Assembly (NCBI GenBank): GCA_023957155.1
Contig: JAMLHK010000007.1
Location: 186,001 to 250,000 of the forward strand
Reading direction: 5' to 3'
Source of the DNA: Chitinophagaceae bacterium
GTDB lineage: Bacteria > Bacteroidota > Bacteroidia > Chitinophagales > Chitinophagaceae
DNA: 64,000 nucleotides
The stretch's first letter is position 1. Every line of letters begins with the position of its first letter. Both the position numbers and the translations under genes were made by a program. Shown here piece after piece: positions 16,824 to 25,625 of this stretch. The notes below the pieces were generated by a model. The model saw nothing but the letters and a program-made list of their open reading frames with translations, was not told the DNA's origin and did no database searches.

Positions 16824-19800
16824 TTATTGTGCAGTTGTTGCGGCTTGCCTGGCTTTAGCCAGTCGCTTTGTCTCTTCAGGTGTTAGCTTACCTAACGGCT
16901 TATCTTTTGCAAAATCAACCAGGATAGGTGCAGCCACAAATATAGAAGAATAGATCCCTGTTACTACTCCAATCAGCATCGCAAAAGAAAACCCTCTGGT
17001 TACCTCACCGCCAAAGATAAATAATACCAGTACCACGATAAATACAGTAACCGATGTCATTACCGTACGGCTTAGTGTATCATTGATAGCCGCATCAATA
17101 ATGCGGGGCTTGCTCTCTCCTTTCATTGTTCTGCTGTACTCCCGTATACGGTCAAACACCACCACGGTATCATTCATCGAAAACCCTACCACCGTTAAGA
17201 TCGCCGCGATAAAATGCTGGTCAATTTCAAGCGGGAAAGGCATAATATGGCGGAAAAAGGAAAATACGGCCAGTGTCACCAGCACATCATGCACCAGTGA
17301 AAAGATGGTACCGATTGAAAATCTCCAGTCGCGGAAACGAAGGAATATATACAGGAAAATAAGAATAATAGACACCACGGTAGCCGTTACAGCACCCCGT
17401 TTCAGGTCTTCCGAAATAGAAGGCTGAACACTCTGCGAGCTTTGAAGGTATATCTTTTTAAAATCGGATGAAGTGGTTCCTTCAGCCAGAAAAGGCTTAA
17501 GTCCGCCGAACAAAGTAGATTCAACTAAAGAATCCGCCGTACGGGATGGATTTTCTTTCTCAAAAGAAGTAGTGATATTCAGCGTACGCGCATCTCCCAC
17601 TGTTTTAATCACGGGATATTCACCAAAAACCTTCTGTAAAGCATTCTTTATCTCATCACTCTTCTGGGGATGTTCAAAATGGATCGTATAGCTTCTCCCG
17701 CCTTTATATTCCACCCCTTCATCAAACCCGTAAAAGAACGATCCGATACCGAATATAAATACTACAGCGGAAACCGCATAGGCATATTTACGCGCCTCCA
17801 CAAATTTGAAATGCGCTTTCTTGAATATAACACGCGACAGCTTAGTGAAATACTCAAAGTGCCGTCCTTTTTTATTCGTCCACCATTCGGAAACCAGCCT
17901 GGCGATCAGGATACCGCAAAACAGGTTCAATACCACCGCAATGATCTGCGTAGTGGCAAAGCCTTTAATGGGACCGGTACCGAAAATATACAGGATGATC
18001 GCTGTTAATAAAGTGGTCACATGCGCATCCAGCACGGGAGGCAGAGACCGGTTATAACCATGATCTACCGCCATAGCATAACTTCGCCCCCATGTTATTT
18101 CTTCTTTGATACGTTCAAATATAATTACGTTGGTATCTACCGCCATACCAATAGCCAGTACCAACGCGGCAATGCTTGCAGAGGTAAGCGTGGCGCCCAG
18201 TCCGCTTAAAACACCAATGGTAAAGAACAGGTTCAGGATCAATGTGATGTTAGCGATCCATCCGCTGGTATTGAAATACAATAACATCAGCGCGAATATC
18301 AGCACAAAAGAAACAATGAACGACATAGCGCCGCCTTTAACGGCTTCCTTACCCAGTGTAGGACCTACCAGTTGTTCCTGTACAATTCTGGCCGGGGCGG
18401 CTAATTTACCCGACTGTAAAATATTTGCCAGATCGGAAGCCTCTTCAACAGTAAAACTACCTGATATCTGGGAGTTACCGTCCAATATAGGATTGATCAC
18501 ATTCGGCGCAGAGTATATAATGTTATCCAATGCTATAGCTACCGGCTTATTCACATTTTCCGTAGTAAGATCTGCCCATTTTTTAGTTCCCTGTTTAGTC
18601 ATACGGAGAGAAACCGCCGGTCTGCCGCGCTCATCATAAGAAATAGAGGATTCTTCAACATCATCACCCTCCAACGGTGCTTTATCTCCATCACGTGTTT
18701 TAACTACATACAGTGGCAATACTCCTGCAGCATCTCCCCCGGCTCCCCGGGGTGCAATACCGTATAAAAAGCGGGCATTATTTGGGAAAACATCCTCTGT
18801 TAATTTCAGGTTTTCATTTAACAGCGCCGTATCTTTTACCTGCACATAAGCAATAGCAGACTCGCCCTGGGAAGCCTGCATCAGCAAGCCCATAATCGTA
18901 TGCCTGTTAGCCGGGGCTGTTGCTGCTCCGACATCTTCTTTATGATTACCGGTATCTGCGGCAAGATCAGACAGGGAAAGTGTTTTAGTAGTATCAACCG
19001 ATGCGGAGGAAATAACCGGGCTATCCGTTTTAGGTACAGTACCCGCTGATTCCGCCTCGCTGCCCTGCCCAATTTTTTTCAACATCTCTTCTGCCTGGTT
19101 AAAAGACTGCGACAACTCATTGCCCCGGTACACTTCCCAGAACTGCATATTAGCAGTAGCCTGTAATATTTTACGCACTCTTTCCGGATCGTCTTTTACG
19201 CCGGCCAGCTCCACACTTATGGTACCTTTTCTCGGATCGGGATTAATATTGGGCTGGGCAACACCAAACTGGTCAATACGTTTCGTTAATACCCGGTAAG
19301 TATTCTGAAAGGCATCACCTGCCATTGTTCTCAGCTTGGCAATCACCTGTCCGTCAGAATCTTCCAGCTTAATATTACGCTGACCCGCATTAGCAAACAA
19401 GCCGGATAATTTACCCGAAGGATTTACTTCTTTATATGCATCTGCAAACAACCCGATATAATCGGCATCTGTAGTTCCTCTCCGCTGGCTTGCCAGGCTC
19501 AGGGCCTTATTCAGCATCGGGTCTTTGGGATTATTGGAAATAGACTGCAATAAATTTTCTAACTCTACCTCAAGCGTTACACTCATCCCCCCCTGCAAAT
19601 CCAATCCCAGGCTCAATTCCTGTTCTTTGGCTTTCTGGTAACTGGTAGCTCCGTTAATACCGTAAGTAATGGTTTTTCCTTTGGTGCTGTCTAACAAGCG
19701 ACTTAACCTGCGCTCATAAGCCGAATCTTTGACTTCCTGAGAAGCCCCGCTGTAGTGAGAATTTACCCAGTTCAGGGCTTGTTTTTCCATCTTTCCCTCG

Positions 19801-19892
19801 TGGTTATGCACCACCCATGTAAAATGCAGTTGATAAACGGATATAGCAATTAATGCAATCGCAAAAACAGAAACCAAACCTTTCAGTTGCAT
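16824..19892 (-). CDS. secDF: Fused protein-export membrane protein SecDF
   Basis: SecD and SecF use the proton gradient to help preproteins leave the SecYEG channel. The 1022 residues join both halves, as is normal in Bacteroidota. SecD: N-terminal helix, the first periplasmic domain with LGLDLQGGMSVTLEVE (about 95-110), the second half of the P1 domain around 430-520, and helices from about 530 with the AIGMAVDTNVIIFERIKEE motif. SecF begins near 700 (FKKAHFKFVEARKYAYAVSA) and carries GFSMNDTVVVFDRIREY, the usual SecF motif. An asparagine- and proline-containing insert (about 270-345) between the subdomains is lineage-specific. The yajC partner gene is at 7515. Confidence 0.94.
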   Translation of the reverse strand: MQLKGLVSVFAIALIAISVYQLHFTWVVHNHEGKMEKQALNWVNSHYSGASQEVKDSAYERRLSRLLDSTKGKTITYGINGATSYQKAKEQELSLGLDLQGGMSVTLEVELENLLQSISNNPKDPMLNKALSLASQRRGTTDADYIGLFADAYKEVNPSGKLSGLFANAGQRNIKLEDSDGQVIAKLRTMAGDAFQNTYRVLTKRIDQFGVAQPNINPDPRKGTISVELAGVKDDPERVRKILQATANMQFWEVYRGNELSQSFNQAEEMLKKIGQGSEAESAGTVPKTDSPVISSASVDTTKTLSLSDLAADTGNHKEDVGAATAPANRHTIMGLLMQASQGESAIAYVQVKDTALLNENLKLTEDVFPNNARFLYGIAPRGAGGDAAGVLPLYVVKTRDGDKAPLEGDDVEESSISYDERGRPAVSLRMTKQGTKKWADLTTENVNKPVAIALDNIIYSAPNVINPILDGNSQISGSFTVEEASDLANILQSGKLAAPARIVQEQLVGPTLGKEAVKGGAMSFIVSFVLIFALMLLYFNTSGWIANITLILNLFFTIGVLSGLGATLTSASIAALVLAIGMAVDTNVIIFERIKEEITWGRSYAMAVDHGYNRSLPPVLDAHVTTLLTAIILYIFGTGPIKGFATTQIIAVVLNLFCGILIARLVSEWWTNKKGRHFEYFTKLSRVIFKKAHFKFVEARKYAYAVSAVVFIFGIGSFFYGFDEGVEYKGGRSYTIHFEHPQKSDEIKNALQKVFGEYPVIKTVGDARTLNITTSFEKENPSRTADSLVESTLFGGLKPFLAEGTTSSDFKKIYLQSSQSVQPSISEDLKRGAVTATVVSIILIFLYIFLRFRDWRFSIGTIFSLVHDVLVTLAVFSFFRHIMPFPLEIDQHFIAAILTVVGFSMNDTVVVFDRIREYSRTMKGESKPRIIDAAINDTLSRTVMTSVTVFIVVLVLFIFGGEVTRGFSFAMLIGVVTGIYSSIFVAAPILVDFAKDKPLGKLTPEETKRLAKARQAATTAQ

Positions 19893-20135
19893 ACAAAAAA
19901 GCGTTTACAAAAGTTTAAAGTGGGGGCAAAGATAGGGTTTCAACATGAATTATATAACATAAAAACAGTTCTGCTACAGAGGACTTTCTTTTCCGTATCC
20001 CGTCAAAAGCCGGGTTTACAGGCTATGACGACAACCGGAATACCTGCGCCCGGATTAAATCAATTTATTATATATATTTCCCCCTGTTCCGGATACCATT
20101 TACCGTGTGGGCAAAGGCGATTCCCTCTTACCGCC

Positions 20136-20915
20136 TTATAGTTTCCGGGCTACGATAGCAACGGCATTCATATTTTTATTATACTTTCGGAATGTGGCTC
20201 TCATATTGATGATACGCCTGCGAAGCTCCCCGTGTATTAGCACGTTACCTATAATTTTAAGGGTGCGGAAAAGTCCCTCATCCTGCAATACCCGTTTCAA
20301 CTCCAACAGCGCCATTGCATTGGTATCTACCTTTATAATTTGAAATCCTGCATCAGAAAGCAACTGCTTCCACTCGGTAACCGTAAGGGGTCGGGCATGT
20401 ACCCGGATATTAGAACTAAGATCTTTATACAGGCTTTGTTTTACTTCTTCGCTAATATGATCGGGCTGTAGCGCCAATTCATGAATTCCATACAAACCGC
20501 CGGGCTTCAAAATACGGGCTGCCTCACAGACAATAGCTTTTTTATGCTCATACGGCTGCATCGTCAGCATGGCTTCTCCATATACTTTGGTTACACCGGC
20601 ATCCGGCAATGTAGATGCTGACGCATCTGCCAGGATCATCTTCATATTCGGATAATGTACGTTCTTTTTCGTCAGCTCCGCAGCTTCTGCATTCCGATCT
20701 ATACCGGTGTAGCTCCGGGGCCTCGCGGCACAGGCAAGTACCGCCGTAAACCCCAGACCGGGAGCAAACTCCACTACATCATCCGATTGGTTAATGTCCA
20801 TATTCTTCATCATGATCTGCGTTAGTTCCCGCCCTCCGGGCCGAAGGACTTTTTTACCCACCTTTGCTAATATCCAGTGCCCCTGCTTTTCGTTTAGTTT
20901 TGTTTCAATTGACAT
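20136..20915 (-). CDS. SAM-dependent methyltransferase (class I)
   Basis: I use the ATG at 20915 (MSIETKLNEKQGHWILAKVG), with a near alternative at 20927. Motif I is DDVVEFAPGLGFTAVLA (an E-x-A-P-G-x-G glycine loop), and the acidic residue after the second strand is in YTGIDRNAEAAE. The strand ending MILADASASTLPDAGVTKVYGEAM gives the post-II motif, and CEAARILKPGGLYGIHEL closes the class I fold. The C-terminal third (LQDEGLFRTLKIIGNVLIHGELRRR) is not familiar. The substrate is unknown. It is divergent from the RIC unit, sharing the 145-bp gap. Confidence 0.82.
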   Translation of the reverse strand: MSIETKLNEKQGHWILAKVGKKVLRPGGRELTQIMMKNMDINQSDDVVEFAPGLGFTAVLACAARPRSYTGIDRNAEAAELTKKNVHYPNMKMILADASASTLPDAGVTKVYGEAMLTMQPYEHKKAIVCEAARILKPGGLYGIHELALQPDHISEEVKQSLYKDLSSNIRVHARPLTVTEWKQLLSDAGFQIIKVDTNAMALLELKRVLQDEGLFRTLKIIGNVLIHGELRRRIINMRATFRKYNKNMNAVAIVARKL

Positions 20916-20981
20916 ATCTGGTATCATTAAACAGACCCGGTATCGAAAAATTCTTTCAGTCTTTATAAAAGGTTTATCTTT

Positions 20982-21005
20982 ATAAAAGTACTTAAATACT
21001 TTTAT
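20982..21005. promoter_or_regulatory. 24-bp dyad in the RIC promoter (probable operator)
   Basis: ATAAAAGTA-CTTAAA-TACTTTTAT has perfect 9-bp arms and a nearly symmetric centre. It sits where a -33 element would be relative to the TAnnTTTG-type -7 at 21019-21026, so it can be a repressor or activator site. A direct repeat, CTTTATAAAAG, occurs at 20961-20971 and 20978-20988, the second copy overlapping this dyad. The Rrf2 protein encoded last in the operon is the obvious candidate ligand. Confidence 0.6.
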
Positions 21006-21018
21006 TTGAAAAAATATT

Positions 21019-21026
21019 TATATTTG
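21019..21026 (+). promoter_or_regulatory. -7 promoter element of the RIC unit
   Basis: TATATTTG exactly matches the Bacteroidota -7 consensus TAnnTTTG. It lies 33 bp before the ATG at 21060 and 13 bp past the dyad. Confidence 0.5.
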
Positions 21027-21059
21027 CAAACTAATTCAAACCATCAAAAAACAGCAATC

Positions 21060-22532
21060 ATGCAAACAGCAAATGAAACAATCATTAATGTACAGGAAAT
21101 AGAACCCCGGTTAAGGCATGCGACCATATTTCAGGTATTCGACAACCTCCGGGAAGGGGAAAGCTTAGTTATTCACAACAATCATGATCCCCGCCCGGTG
21201 TATTATCAGTTGATGGACACCCGGGGAGATGTGTTTACCTGGGAATACCTGCAACAGGGACCTGAATGGTGGGATATCCGCGTAACAAAGAAAAGCTCTC
21301 CCCAACAGGATATGCCGCAAGCGGAAGCAGATGAACTGATCATAAATGTTCCTTCTATTGAACCCCGGTTAAAACACGCCACTATCTTCCAGGCTTTTGA
21401 GAACCTGAATCCGGGAGAATCATTTATCATACACAACGATCACGATCCGAGACCGCTATACTACCAGTTGCTCAATATGCATGGAGATACCTTTACGTGG
21501 ACATATCTTCAACAGGGTCCTCAATGGTGGGATATCCGTGTAAGCGCAAACCATACCGCTTCCGGACAATCACTAAAAGCCGGTGAAGGCGAAACCGTGA
21601 TCAACGTTCCTGCAATACGGGATCACCGGCTTAAACATGCCACAATCTTGCAAACCTTTGATAATTTACAACCGGGACAATCATTTATCATTCACAATGA
21701 TCATGATCCCAAACCTGTTTACTATCAGCTACAGGGCATACACGGTGATGTATTTACCTGGGAATATATACAACAGGGGCCTGAATGGTGGGATATCCGC
21801 GTAACCAGGAAAGGTGCAGAAAATGAAGAAACCATCGGACAAATAGTAGCAAAAGATATCAGCAAAGTAGATATCTTTAAAAAATTCGGAATTGATTTTT
21901 GCTGCGGTGGAGATAAAACAGTCCGCCAGGCCTGCGCAGAGCAGGGAATAGATGCTACAAAGGTAGAACAGGAACTGCAGAAACCGGTGAGGAACATCAC
22001 ATCGGCAGGACTGAACTTTAATGAATGGAACTTAGATTTCCTGGCGGATTATATTGTGAATACGCATCATAAATATATTTACAAATATGTGCCGGAAATT
22101 AAAAACTACGCAGCTAAAGTGGCAAAAGTACATGGCAACAATCATCCCGAGCTGCTGCAAATTAACGAATGGGTACAAAAATTAGACCGGGAGCTTTTTG
22201 AGCATCTTGCAGGAGAGGAAAATGAATTATTCCCGGCTATCAGGGAAATGGTTAAAGCAAAAAATTCCAACACAGCTTATACTAAACCTGCAGATCAGCA
22301 ATTCAGCACGCTGGTGGCTGAATCGGAAAAAGAACACGACAGCGTTGGCGATGCCATAAAGTCAATTGACAGGTTGAGTAACCACTACACCGTTCCGGAA
22401 GATGCATGCACCAGCTATAAGCTACTCTATCAAATGCTGGGGGAACTGGAAGCAGATCTGTTTATACATATTCACCTGGAAAACAACATCCTCTTTCCGA
22501 AAGCAGTGGAAATGGAAAAGTCCTTATTATAG
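21060..22532 (+). CDS. Triple DUF2249 protein fused to RIC/ScdA di-iron iron-sulfur repair domain
   Basis: RIC (ScdA/YtfE/DnrN) repairs nitric-oxide- or oxidant-damaged iron-sulfur clusters through a di-iron centre. The C-terminal half fits: a DUF542/ScdA_N segment with FGIDFCCGGDKTVRQAC, then a hemerythrin-like helical bundle with iron ligands in THHKYIYKYV, LAGEENELFPAI, EKEHDSVGD and HIHLENNILFPKA. The N-terminal 265 residues are three near-identical DUF2249 repeats, about 86 residues each, containing HATIFQxFxNLxxGxS, HNxHDPxPxYYQL and QQGPxWWDIRV. Repeats 2 and 3 lie 258 and 261 bp downstream of the first. The ATG at 21060 follows the -7 element; a longer TTG frame from 21006 would begin ahead of it. 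Confidence 0.88.
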   Translation: MQTANETIINVQEIEPRLRHATIFQVFDNLREGESLVIHNNHDPRPVYYQLMDTRGDVFTWEYLQQGPEWWDIRVTKKSSPQQDMPQAEADELIINVPSIEPRLKHATIFQAFENLNPGESFIIHNDHDPRPLYYQLLNMHGDTFTWTYLQQGPQWWDIRVSANHTASGQSLKAGEGETVINVPAIRDHRLKHATILQTFDNLQPGQSFIIHNDHDPKPVYYQLQGIHGDVFTWEYIQQGPEWWDIRVTRKGAENEETIGQIVAKDISKVDIFKKFGIDFCCGGDKTVRQACAEQGIDATKVEQELQKPVRNITSAGLNFNEWNLDFLADYIVNTHHKYIYKYVPEIKNYAAKVAKVHGNNHPELLQINEWVQKLDRELFEHLAGEENELFPAIREMVKAKNSNTAYTKPADQQFSTLVAESEKEHDSVGDAIKSIDRLSNHYTVPEDACTSYKLLYQMLGELEADLFIHIHLENNILFPKAVEMEKSLL

Positions 22533-22538
22533 TATATT

Positions 22539-22585
22539 TAAACTACGAATACACGAAGCACTGAATTTTGTGTATTCGTAGTTTA
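22539..22585 (+). terminator. Long perfect hairpin after the RIC gene
   Basis: TAAACTACGAATACAC and GTGTATTCGTAGTTTA form perfect 16-bp arms around a 15-base loop. The arms are AT-rich and no T-run follows, so it may attenuate or protect mRNA rather than end transcription fully. Confidence 0.5.
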
Positions 22586-22668
22586 ACACAAAGAGGCTGC
22601 CCTATGATTTGAACCCGGAACAATAAACAGGCTTACAAAAGCATCTTTCACTTATTTAAGCTGATATT

Positions 22669-23490
22669 ATGTTAATTAACGCACAAACGAAGATCGCTGC
22701 TCTCCTAAAACATCACCCGGATGCCCTTGAAGCGATAATAGCGCTGGCGCCCGATTTTAAAAAGCTGCGAAACCCGATCCTGCGAAAGCTTATGGCAGGC
22801 AGAACCAGCATTGCCATGGCCTCAAAAATCGGGGGATGCAAACCCGAAGATTTTTTTAAGGCGCTGGCACCTCTGGGTTTTGAAGCAGACAAAACAGCCG
22901 AAGTAAAAGAAGATCATCCGGAAAACCAACCCGTACCGGAATACCTGCAACAATTAAACCCGGAACAGCTTATTCATTTTGATGTACGCGCCCTGTTAGC
23001 CCAGGGAAATGACCCGCTGAAACAAATTCAGCAGAAAGTAAAAGCCCTGCACCCCGGTGAAGCCCTTTTAATCATCAATAACTTTGAGCCGGTTCCCTTA
23101 ATTAAACTATTAGAAAAGCAGGGATTCAAATCGTATGTGAAATATATTGATACGGACACGATTGAAACCTATTTTTATAAAACCGAAGCGCATGCCGGCA
23201 CAGAAAAAGCACCCGAAACTGAAATTTCAACTTCAGGCGACTGGGAACAGGTGCTGAAGCATTTTGAAAATAAGGTACAGGAGATAGATGTCCGGCACCT
23301 GGAAATGCCGATGCCGATGATGACCATCCTGGGTGCGCTGGACACTTTGCCCGAAAACAAAGCCCTGTATGTTCATCATAAAAGAATACCCGTCTTTCTC
23401 CTTTCAGAACTAAAAGATCGTCATTTTGAATACCGGATTAAAGAAATCCGGGAAGGAGAGGTTTATTTACTCATTTTTAAAAATAAATAA
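22669..23490 (+). CDS. DUF1858/DUF2249 domain protein
   Basis: The 273 residues begin with a DUF1858-like helical domain (LINAQTKIAALLKHHPDALEAIIALAPDFKKLRNPILRKLMAGRTSIAMASKIGG, about 1-60), a family found beside hybrid-cluster and RIC-type proteins. Two DUF2249-like segments follow. The first is about 95-170 (FDVRALLAQGNDPLKQIQQKVKALHPGEALLIINNFEPVPLIKLLEKQGF). The second is about 205-272 (IDVRHLEMPMPMMTILGALDTLPENKALYVHHKRIPVFLLSEL). These share the D-V-R start and the hydrophobic PxxLLxxL core with the RIC repeats, but differ in detail. Its role is unknown; position second in the operon implies the same stress response. Confidence 0.78.
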   Translation: MLINAQTKIAALLKHHPDALEAIIALAPDFKKLRNPILRKLMAGRTSIAMASKIGGCKPEDFFKALAPLGFEADKTAEVKEDHPENQPVPEYLQQLNPEQLIHFDVRALLAQGNDPLKQIQQKVKALHPGEALLIINNFEPVPLIKLLEKQGFKSYVKYIDTDTIETYFYKTEAHAGTEKAPETEISTSGDWEQVLKHFENKVQEIDVRHLEMPMPMMTILGALDTLPENKALYVHHKRIPVFLLSELKDRHFEYRIKEIREGEVYLLIFKNK

Positions 23491-23496
23491 ACTTAT

Positions 23497-24780
23497 ATGC
23501 TAACGCCAATAACAGGTGGGTTACAGCAAACTACTGATTACAGGGCTGTTTTACCTTTTTATATCTATGCGTCTGTATCTTTTTTAGTGGCAACCGCGCT
23601 GTTATTGTTACATACCGATATCGTAGCATCTCACTATTTTAATCCTTACACACTATCCATTACCCATATCATGGCATTAGGCTGGGGGACCATGATCATT
23701 TTTGGCGCTTCTCACCAGCTATTGCCGGTGTTAGCAGAAGGCAGGCTGTACAGTACATGGCTGGCTTATCTCACTTTTGCTTTTACGGGAACCGGTATTC
23801 CTGCGCTCATCACCGGATTTTATATTTTTCATACCGGCAGCATATTGCAAACAGGAGCCCTATTGATTAATGCGGGCGTGATCTTCTATTTAATCAATGT
23901 TTTCAGGAGCACATTCAAAAGTAAAACCCGGAATGTTCATGCATGGTATATCATTACCGCAACGGCATGGCTGTTCTCCACCACTTTTTTCGGGCTGCTC
24001 CTGGTATACAATTTCAATGCAAAAATCCTTCCCGCCGATTCTGTTTCCTATCTCTCCATACATGCTCATTTAGGACTTGCAGGCTGGTTTCTTCTTATGG
24101 TAACAGGAGTCGGGTCCCGCCTGATCCCTATGTTCCTCATATCAAAATATACCAACGAAAAAATATTATGGCGGATCTTCATTCTGATCAACGCCGGGCT
24201 GATCAGTTTCATTATCCTCAAAGTCATCGGGGTTTCTGCTATTTTCTTTTATATACCGGTAGCTCTTGTATTATCGGCGATCATTTTATTCGGAAGATAT
24301 TGCCGGGAGGCGTACAAAGTGAGGATCAGGAAAAATGTAGATGAACAAATGAAGACCTCTTTACTTTCGGTGATACAAATGCTGTTGCCTTTCGTTGCCT
24401 TAATTATAACACTGGCATTTTTACCGGCAGAAGGCTACCCTCATATTACGCTGCTCTATGGATTCTGTATATTCTTCGGCTGGATTACCGCGATCATCTT
24501 CGGAATGACTTTTAAAACGCTTCCTTTTATCGTATGGAATAAAGTGTATCATAAAAAAGCTCATGCCGGAAAAACACCCGCACCCAAAGAACTATTTAGC
24601 GAAAAAGTTTACCACGCCATGCTGATCACCTATCTCACAGGCTTCATCGCATTTATCCCCGGTATTATCTTTTTGAACTCCTTTTTTTTAAAATTGGGCG
24701 CTGCAGCCCTCCTCGCAGCGGCCGTCCTGTATGTATTTAATATCTCTAAAACTTTATTACATCAACCGAAGAAACCATGA
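23497..24780 (+). CDS. Heme-copper-oxidase subunit I-like membrane protein
   Basis: A 427-residue protein with about 12 hydrophobic helices. Two motifs recall the heme and copper histidines of subunit I proteins: LSITHIMALGWGTMIIFGASHQLLPVL (about 54-80) and SIHAHLGLAGWFLLMVTGVGSRLIPMF (about 185-211). It is shorter than CcoN or NorB (normally 450-500 or more) and lacks a subunit II partner nearby. It resembles the subunit I-like and NnrS-like proteins of nitric-oxide stress operons. Inference: a heme-binding membrane component of NO or low-oxygen defence rather than a proton-pumping oxidase. It starts 6 bp after the previous gene and overlaps the next by 4 bp. Confidence 0.7.
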   Translation: MLTPITGGLQQTTDYRAVLPFYIYASVSFLVATALLLLHTDIVASHYFNPYTLSITHIMALGWGTMIIFGASHQLLPVLAEGRLYSTWLAYLTFAFTGTGIPALITGFYIFHTGSILQTGALLINAGVIFYLINVFRSTFKSKTRNVHAWYIITATAWLFSTTFFGLLLVYNFNAKILPADSVSYLSIHAHLGLAGWFLLMVTGVGSRLIPMFLISKYTNEKILWRIFILINAGLISFIILKVIGVSAIFFYIPVALVLSAIILFGRYCREAYKVRIRKNVDEQMKTSLLSVIQMLLPFVALIITLAFLPAEGYPHITLLYGFCIFFGWITAIIFGMTFKTLPFIVWNKVYHKKAHAGKTPAPKELFSEKVYHAMLITYLTGFIAFIPGIIFLNSFFLKLGAAALLAAAVLYVFNISKTLLHQPKKP

Positions 24781-25106
24781 GTGTAAATATTGTTACCAAT
24801 AACAGCGGGAAATGCCATTTGGCATTAGAGGGACTTTACGATGTATACGACCCGGAAATCGGGTTAAATGTTGTGGACCTGGGATTGATCTATCAGTTAG
24901 ATTTCGACGAGGATGAGAAGAAATTAGATGCTACCATGACACTTACCACACAGTTTTGTCCCATGGGAGAAAGCATAACCAGCGATGTTACCAGATCGCT
25001 ATCCGGCAGCTTTCCCGAATGGCAGATCAATGTGAACCTCACGTTCGATCCTCCCTGGGATTACACCAGGATATCACCTGAAGGAAATCAATTTTTAGGA
25101 CGGTAA
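24777..25106 (+). CDS. SufT/MIP18 (DUF59) metal-sulfur cluster assembly factor
   Basis: DUF59 proteins help mature iron-sulfur proteins. This 109-residue protein is one DUF59 domain: LEGLYDVYDPEIGLNVVDLGLIYQLDFDEDEKK, then ATMTLTTQFCPMGESITSDVTRSL with the conserved cysteine in FCPMGE, and VNLTFDPPWDYTRISPEG with the conserved PPW. The ATGA overlap with the preceding gene implies coupled translation. Its presence in the RIC operon fits a cluster-repair function. Confidence 0.85.
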   Translation: MSVNIVTNNSGKCHLALEGLYDVYDPEIGLNVVDLGLIYQLDFDEDEKKLDATMTLTTQFCPMGESITSDVTRSLSGSFPEWQINVNLTFDPPWDYTRISPEGNQFLGR

Positions 25107-25110
25107 AGCT

Positions 25111-25542
25111 ATGCTGAGTCATACCTGTACAACTGCGATTAAAGCCGTAATTTATCTCTCCGGGAAAAGCGAAGCCGGGAAAAGAGCAGGTATTAAGGAA
25201 ATTTCGGAACAGATCAATGCCAGCGAACACACGGTTAGCAAAACGTTGCAGGTGCTGGTAAAACAAAAAATCATAAATAGCCTGAAAGGTCCTTCGGGAG
25301 GATTTTACCTGAATGAAAAACAGCAGAACCAGTCCATTTCCAATATTGTGGAAACAATAGAAGGTAAAGAAATCTTTAAAAAATGCGGATTAGGGTTAAG
25401 TAAATGCTCCGCACATCACCCCTGCCCTATCCATAACGAATACAGGGTTGCCAGGGAAATGATAGAACATCTTTTTAGAGAAAAGAAGATCAAAGACCTC
25501 TGTGGGCCGGTAACCGATGGTCTTGCCTTTTTAACGGATTAA
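25111..25542 (+). CDS. Rrf2 family transcriptional regulator (NsrR/IscR-type)
   Basis: Rrf2 proteins often sense NO, oxygen or iron-sulfur status through a cluster. The 143-residue protein has an N-terminal winged helix (TTAIKAVIYLSG, GIKEISEQINASEHTVSKTLQVLVKQKIINSLKGPSGGFYL) and a cysteine triplet, CGLGLSKCSAHHPC (C-x6-C-x5-C), close to the NsrR/IscR cluster-binding spacing. It is the last gene of the RIC unit, 4 bp after the DUF59 gene. It is the best candidate for binding the dyad at 20982-21005. Identity as NsrR is inference; Rrf2 subfamilies are hard to separate by eye. Confidence 0.85.
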   Translation: MLSHTCTTAIKAVIYLSGKSEAGKRAGIKEISEQINASEHTVSKTLQVLVKQKIINSLKGPSGGFYLNEKQQNQSISNIVETIEGKEIFKKCGLGLSKCSAHHPCPIHNEYRVAREMIEHLFREKKIKDLCGPVTDGLAFLTD

Positions 25543-25625
25543 TTGTTTATACTTCTGCGGTCTGAATACGAAGCTATATCCTGAAATAAGAGCAAAAACC
25601 TAACTTAGTGCAACTATTTGAAGCC

